The translations under genes and the position numbers were made by a program. A stretch of DNA of 33,997 nucleotides, taken from positions 1 through 33,997 of the forward strand of contig CAZRVU010000022.1 in assembly GCA_964603615.1 (NCBI GenBank), written 5' to 3'. The stretch comes from JAAZMI01 sp964603615 (GTDB lineage Bacteria; Bacillota; Dethiobacteria; DTU022; UBA8154). This document shows, one piece after another, positions 32,104 through 33,997 of this stretch (position 1 is the stretch's first letter; each line of letters opens with the position of its first letter). The notes under the pieces are model-generated. The model was not told where the DNA came from. It did no database searches and saw only the letters and a program-made list of their open reading frames with translations.

Positions 32104-32142
32104 CCCCTATGAGTATGTTATTTGACTCATAGGGGGTTTTTT
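32104..32142 (+). terminator. Orphan plus-strand terminator
   Basis: CCCCTATGAGT (32104-32114) and ACTCATAGGGG (32125-32135) form a perfect 11-bp stem, followed by G and six Ts. Both neighbouring genes are on the minus strand, so the RNA that it ends is not annotated. Confidence 0.85.
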
Positions 32143-32256
32143 AACCCTTTCCCCGAACATTTCTATTCGAGGCTAGTCAGATCCATGATCTTAAATTTTT
32201 ACAAAATAATGAAATTACGTCACAAAGAAAATATGAATAAAGAAAGTAAAAATGGA

Positions 32257-32284
32257 AATAAATAATAGCGGGCCGGAGCCCGCT
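32257..32284 (-). terminator. SASP gene terminator
   Basis: On the minus strand AGCGGGC-TCCG-GCCCGCT is followed by ATTATTTATTT. Confidence 0.65.
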
Positions 32285-32289
32285 AAGTA

Positions 32290-32342
32290 GTTACAGCAGT
32301 TGTGACCTTACAGCAGTTTTAACCTTACAGTAATTGTGTACC
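32290..32342 (-). repeat. Threefold tandem repeat of the SASP stop region
   Basis: Three imperfect units of about 17-19 bases (plus strand TTACAGCAGTTGTGACC, TTACAGCAGTTTTAACC and TTACAGTAATTGTGTACC) repeat the codons for Gln-Leu-Leu-stop at the end of the SASP gene. Each unit carries its own TAA. Confidence 0.75.
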
Positions 32343-32612
32343 TTGGGGCTGTTTGGGAACCGGTTGCCCGGTAAGTTGAGAATACTGTAGCTGGCCTCCG
32401 GCCAACTGACTTTCAACTTGTTGAATCATTTTCCTGACCATGGTACCGCCAACATAACCGTTTTGCCGGGAGGTAAGCTCCCCTTTGTCTATACCGTTGT
32501 AATCAGCAATACCTAGTTCATTGGCGATCTCGTGTTTAAAATCTTCCAATGCTTGCTCCGCACCAACTACGAGCACCCTGTTACGTCCAGTCTTACTTCT
32601 ACTTGCTGGCAT
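32325..32612 (-). CDS. Small acid-soluble spore protein, alpha/beta type
   Basis: This 95-aa DNA-binding protein coats and protects spore DNA. It has the family core KHEIANELGI, with the GPR protease site between Glu and Ile, followed by GELTSRQNGYVGGTMVRKMI, the second conserved DNA-binding segment. The Q/P-rich tail QPVPKQPQGTQLL is longer than in Bacillus proteins but common in Clostridia. A strong AAGGAGGTG ribosome site precedes the ATG. It is monocistronic and expected to be expressed in the forespore under sigma-G. It shows that the organism forms endospores. Confidence 0.96.
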   Translation of the reverse strand: MPASRSKTGRNRVLVVGAEQALEDFKHEIANELGIADYNGIDKGELTSRQNGYVGGTMVRKMIQQVESQLAGGQLQYSQLTGQPVPKQPQGTQLL

Positions 32613-32719
32613 TTAGTTTCACCTCCTTCCCACCGAATTCTATTTCTATTATTTCTTTTGGGGCATTAAATATACTTAGAAAATTATCCTAAAACCATAG
32701 TATTATTCCTATAAATAAC

Positions 32720-32755
32720 AAAAAAATTCCTTGAAAGCTTGTTTTTTTCAAGGAA
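32720..32755 (-). terminator. Minus-strand terminator next to rpmB
   Basis: On the minus strand TTCCTTGAAA and TTTCAAGGAA form a perfect 10-bp stem (32727-32755) followed by seven Ts. It lies 25 bases after a small open frame. Confidence 0.75.
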
Positions 32756-32780
32756 AATTTAGGAAATTATTTTTTATTTT

Positions 32781-32873
32781 TTATCCCTTTAAAACATCCG
32801 CTCTAAAACATCCGCACAACATTTCTTCAATCTGTTCCATTAACATTAGAACCTTACCTTTTATAGGTGACAT
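32781..32873 (-). CDS. Candidate small protein, 21-30 aa
   Basis: A short frame ends 25 bases before a strong terminator. From ATG 32873 it encodes 30 residues (MSPIKGKVLMLMEQIEEM, then LCGCFRADVLKG). The best ribosome site (AAGGTAAGG) precedes the internal ATGs at 32846 and 32840, giving 19-21 residues with an amphipathic, cysteine-containing sequence. It does not match SpoVM, which lies near rpmB in Bacillus. It is divergent from rpmB and could be a small peptide gene or part of an RNA. Confidence 0.3.
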   Translation of the reverse strand: MSPIKGKVLMLMEQIEEMLCGCFRADVLKG

Positions 32874-32935
32874 TTTTCACGATAATTAACAAGGTGACTT
32901 CATCACAGAATAACTACATTTTTGCAATCTGTTTC

Positions 32936-32964
32936 TTGTTTTTAAAAAGAAACTATGGTAGAAT
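32936..32964 (+). promoter_or_regulatory. rpmB promoter
   Basis: TTGTTT (32936-32941) and TAGAAT (32959-32964) are separated by 17 bases. The leader of about 47 bases that follows contains a near repeat, TCTTGGATTGTGCCTTGGAT, before the ribosome site AAGGAGG. Confidence 0.65.
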
Positions 32965-33017
32965 TTATATTGTTCGTCTTGGATTGTGCCTTGGATTGAA
33001 AAGGAGGTCGGTTTAGA

Positions 33018-33209
33018 ATGGCCAATAAATGTTTCTACTGCGGAAAAGAAAAAGCGAGCGGCTTCACCATCAGCCACTCTCATATTAAAACCAAACGCAC
33101 CTGGAAACCTAATATTCAAAAGGTAAAAGCAATGATTAACGGCGTTCCCCAAAGGATCAAAGTATGTACACGTTGCCTAAAAGCAGGAAAGGTCAAAAGG
33201 GCTCTTTAA
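33018..33209 (+). CDS. rpmB: Ribosomal protein L28, zinc-ribbon form
   Basis: This is a 63-aa protein of the large ribosomal subunit. The two cysteine pairs of the zinc-binding form are present (CFYC at residues 5-8 and CTRC near 51-54), with SHSHIKTKRTWKPNIQKV between them. Length and start fit the family exactly, and AAAAGGAGG lies 11 bases upstream. It is expressed alone from its own promoter. Confidence 0.98.
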   Translation: MANKCFYCGKEKASGFTISHSHIKTKRTWKPNIQKVKAMINGVPQRIKVCTRCLKAGKVKRAL

Positions 33210-33385
33210 ATCATCCACCTGTCCGGTGCTACCCGGAATACCTCGTTGGATGTGTTAGGGTGCTAGACTACTATCTTACAAAAAGCGCAAAATACTGGCT
33301 TAATATTAATCATCACCAGTTTTCGCATAACAGAGAGAATTTCTCACAACAAACTGTAATAAGGTGGCTCACCATTCATTGAACA

Positions 33386-33420
33386 GGCGCTACTTACTAC
33401 AGTCTGGCGCTAACATTCAG
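33386..33420. repeat. 35-bp direct repeat, copy 1
   Basis: GGCGCTACTTACTACAGTCT followed by GGCGCTAACATTCAG; 33 of 35 positions match copy 2, which starts 78 bases later. Confidence 0.9.
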
Positions 33421-33463
33421 AAGGGAGTCACCGGCTGCCTAGACTAGACCCTTGCAATTGCCC

Positions 33464-33498
33464 GGCGCTACTTACTACAGTCTGACGCTAACACTCAG
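33464..33498. repeat. 35-bp direct repeat, copy 2
   Basis: Second copy of the 33386-33420 unit, differing at two positions, followed by GATGACA. Two units do not make a CRISPR array. Confidence 0.9.
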
Positions 33499-33763
33499 GA
33501 TGACATTAACCGGGCAGTTGTTTTTTAATTTTTGCCCAGCAATGCTTTTAGTATACGGCTAATAAAACTTGGTACTTTTATCACATAAAACCTCATTATT
33601 TTACCCTCCCTTTTAGTTCTTCTCCAGTTTTCTCTAATTTTCCCCCATGGTCTTTAATCTTCTTTTTTCCCTTATGCTCTTTAGATCTTCCTTGATCTCC
33701 CTTTTTTAATCTCCTTAATATTAGCGTTTTAACATGTAAGAATCTTACTTGCACAAATAACAG

Positions 33764-33982
33764 CTACAACACCATGTAAAGACGCCACCCCACCCATATT
33801 AGCAAAATCCCCAACAGTAAGGGCCATAAATATAAAGGCAGGGCGTTCACAACCAACCCTATTCCGGCCACAGCAAGAATAACGCCACTACATTTGTAAA
33901 AAACACTATTGATGCGAAACCTACTCAGTATGAACACCCCGCTATTTTTTTTATTTAGTGTATTATATTCAAATAGGAACAA
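33764..33982 (-). CDS. Small membrane protein at window edge
   Basis: The frame of 72 residues has two hydrophobic helices in its second half (SGVILAVAGIGLVVNALPLY and LWPLLLGILLIWVGWRLYMV), a pattern like LiaI/DUF5668-type small membrane proteins. The first 15 codons look non-native, so the start may be the GTG at 33937, although its ribosome site is poorly spaced. Function unknown; the gene may continue context beyond the window. Confidence 0.5.
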   Translation of the reverse strand: MFLFEYNTLNKKNSGVFILSRFRINSVFYKCSGVILAVAGIGLVVNALPLYLWPLLLGILLIWVGWRLYMVL

Positions 33983-33997
33983 AAGGTTAAAAAACCG

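Larger units (their letters stand above)
31910..32324. other. Gap between rsmD and the SASP gene
   Basis: This gap carries the terminator-like hairpin at 32104-32142 on the plus strand, although no plus-strand gene lies before it. CTGTTGGATAATATTA (31990) and CTGTAGATAATATTA (32036) are near repeats that both look like -10 boxes on the plus strand. A short plus-strand RNA of roughly 100 bases is possible. The SASP terminator and tandem repeats are at its right end. Confidence 0.4.
33210..33763. other. Gene-free region with short direct repeats
   Basis: No protein or RNA gene is supported in these 554 bases. The only clear structure is a 35-bp direct repeat (33386-33420 and 33464-33498), the second copy leading into CAGGATGACA. 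The remainder (33520-33760) is T-rich on the plus strand. Confidence 0.5.

Noticed and set aside
32613..33017. spoVM next to rpmB
   Set aside because: No frame on either strand resembles the SpoVM peptide; the small frame at 32781-32873 has a different sequence.
33386..33498. CRISPR array
   Set aside because: Only two repeat units, a 43-base spacing without further units, and no cas genes.

Overview
The window looks like a chromosomal segment of a spore-forming, low-to-mid GC member of the Clostridia (Peptococcaceae-like is my inference). The grounds are an alpha/beta small acid-soluble spore protein, YlbJ and YlbL/SepM homologues, a SleB/CwlJ-type wall hydrolase, a zinc-ribbon L28 protein, a class A RNase P RNA and Firmicute-type promoters, Shine-Dalgarno sites and terminators.

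Layout. 1-2260 is an accessory patch: a consensus promoter running straight into a terminator hairpin, a short NrdR-like zinc-ribbon relic, the 3' half of a tRNA-Arg(CCT), an orphan DNA methyltransferase, and a diverged second copy of the promoter/two-hairpin element. 2382-4211 holds a soluble chemoreceptor, a small membrane protein and a class III nucleotidyl-cyclase-like protein. 4279-12551 is mostly a minus-strand cyclic-di-GMP signalling cluster: a PAS-PAS-GGDEF-HD-GYP protein, a STAS protein, a response regulator with a degenerate HD output domain broken by one in-frame TAA, a response regulator with an intact HD-GYP domain, and a PAS histidine kinase whose leader carries a c-di-GMP-I (GEMM-I) riboswitch and terminator. 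A metallo-beta-lactamase-fold hydrolase follows. A 242-bp segment covering the promoter and first 16 codons of the GGDEF gene is repeated almost exactly 6.77 kb away (6027-6268 and 12795-13036).

13171-24354 holds a lipoprotein with an SH3-like domain, adenine deaminase plus an NCS2 purine permease, a MoaE-like protein, a GH57-like protein, CobT, a 45-aa membrane protein, a LysM/SleB wall hydrolase behind a structured leader, and a second PAS histidine kinase. 24694-33982 is housekeeping: citrate synthase, nitroreductase, a MerR regulator, RNase P RNA, YlbL/SepM, YlbJ, CoaD, RsmD (with an unusual internal insertion), SASP, L28, and a small membrane protein at the right edge.

How it may work together (inference). 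The GGDEF-HD-GYP protein and the HD-GYP regulator would make and/or degrade c-di-GMP. The riboswitch would feed that level back onto the histidine kinase, whose likely partners are the two response regulators. Nonsense mutation, a CT repeat in the kinase N-terminus and promoter duplication suggest that this network is being rewired. The most unusual sequence-level items are that network, the tRNA-half/methyltransferase island between repeated two-hairpin elements, and several unassigned small transcripts (near 1728-1880, 22211-22261, 32040-32142 and 32720-32873).
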